Shown here in pieces: positions 63,781 through 64,000 of a stretch of 64,000 nucleotides of DNA. This stretch comes from Hippopus hippopus (taxonomy: Eukaryota > Mollusca > Bivalvia > Cardiida > Cardiidae), in NCBI GenBank assembly GCA_946811185.2, contig OX328108.1:5231501-5295500 (forward strand), written 5' to 3'. The position numbers and the translations under genes were made by a program. The stretch's first letter is position 1. The number at the start of each line of letters is the position of its first letter. The notes beneath the pieces are model-generated. The model saw only the letters and a list, made by a program, of their open reading frames with translations, was not told where the DNA came from and did no database searches.

Positions 63781-64000
63781 CAGCCCCGGTAGCGTGCAGG
63801 ACTTGAGAACAAAAAGTCGCTGGTTCGATCCCCGGCTCGGCCAATTTCTTTCCGAGGGCTGATGATAGTCATTGCGACAGAATTTATGCTTCTCTCACTG
63901 CTGACCTTTGTTTCGACGATGGTTATGTGGGAAGTAGGTAGTGGCTTGGAAAGAATATTGTGCGGAGCACTGGTAAAAGAAAATCAAGGAAAGTATGGAT
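63781..64000 (+). mobile_element. SINE-1 copy, plus strand, cut by the window edge
   Basis: CCCCGGTAGCGTGCAGGACT then B-box GGTTCGATCCCCGG and the family body (TGACCTTTGTTTCGACGATG). Nine bases of the A-box region (CTCAGTCGG) are deleted compared with the 31963-32287 copy. Confidence 0.72.

Overview
The window is eukaryotic (intron-containing genes with GT-AG borders, AT-rich, dense transposable elements) and most likely comes from a bivalve mollusc. The argument for a bivalve is by inference: the abundant interspersed elements beginning ACAAGAGGGCCATGATGG and carrying tandem repeats resemble the bivalve 'pearl'/Helentron-like elements, and the secreted PAN/CCP/mucin gene style fits a marine lophotrochozoan. 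No species is claimed. Most short open frames in the window are chance or repeat shadows; the real genes are multi-exon and some of their exons are shorter than 60 codons.

Layout. (1) 1-8.09 kb, + strand: the C-terminal half (four exons) of a divergent C1GALT1-like (GT31 core-1 galactosyltransferase family) gene. Its last intron holds a 17-bp-period satellite split by a 5'-truncated, frameshifted LINE. (2) 8.1-23.6 kb, - strand: gene A, six exons coding signal peptide + PAN-like module, a short Cys-rich module, a CCP/sushi module, a Thr/Ser mucin-like stretch with an EB/EGF-like module, and an unrecognised C-terminal domain. Its introns hold a dead DDE transposase, a candidate solo LTR and many MITEs. 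(3) 25.57-41.3 kb: no gene seen; a tandem segmental duplication (unit 1 25.57-30.74, unit 2 30.75-41.3). Unit 2 has gained a SINE, a hAT-like element, a 322-bp insertion and a 3.7-kb tandem-repeat element; unit 1 preserves the unoccupied sites. (4) 42.1-64 kb, - strand: gene B, a paralogue of gene A, with its last four coding exons in the window (45.6, 59.7, 62.8, 63.6 kb) and its 5' part beyond the right edge. Its introns are enlarged by a 1.9-kb foldback element, a decayed Ty3/gypsy element and Helentron-like elements. Alignable non-coding sequence (8.1-9.5 kb with 42.1-43.0 kb; 11.5-12.5 kb with 47.9-49.1 kb) shows that A and B arose by duplication of a whole locus.

How things fit together. 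A and B are predicted secreted extracellular mosaic proteins, and the symmetric phase-1 CCP and Thr-rich exons suit exon shuffling. The C1GALT1-like gene converges on gene A tail to tail. Its family makes mucin-type O-glycans, but nothing here shows a functional link to the mucin-like neighbours. The repeats form a readable nested history because the duplicated segments supply empty sites for several insertions. Repeat names used below: MITE-1 = TTAA-flanked, core AATGCTGGTAACCAGCATT; MITE-2 = TTAA-flanked, core CAGACTGCACnnnnGTGCAGTCTG type; MITE-3 = core CCTGCGCAGnCTGCGCAGG; MITE-4 = ends CACCAACCATTCT / GGTTGGTGAATAC.
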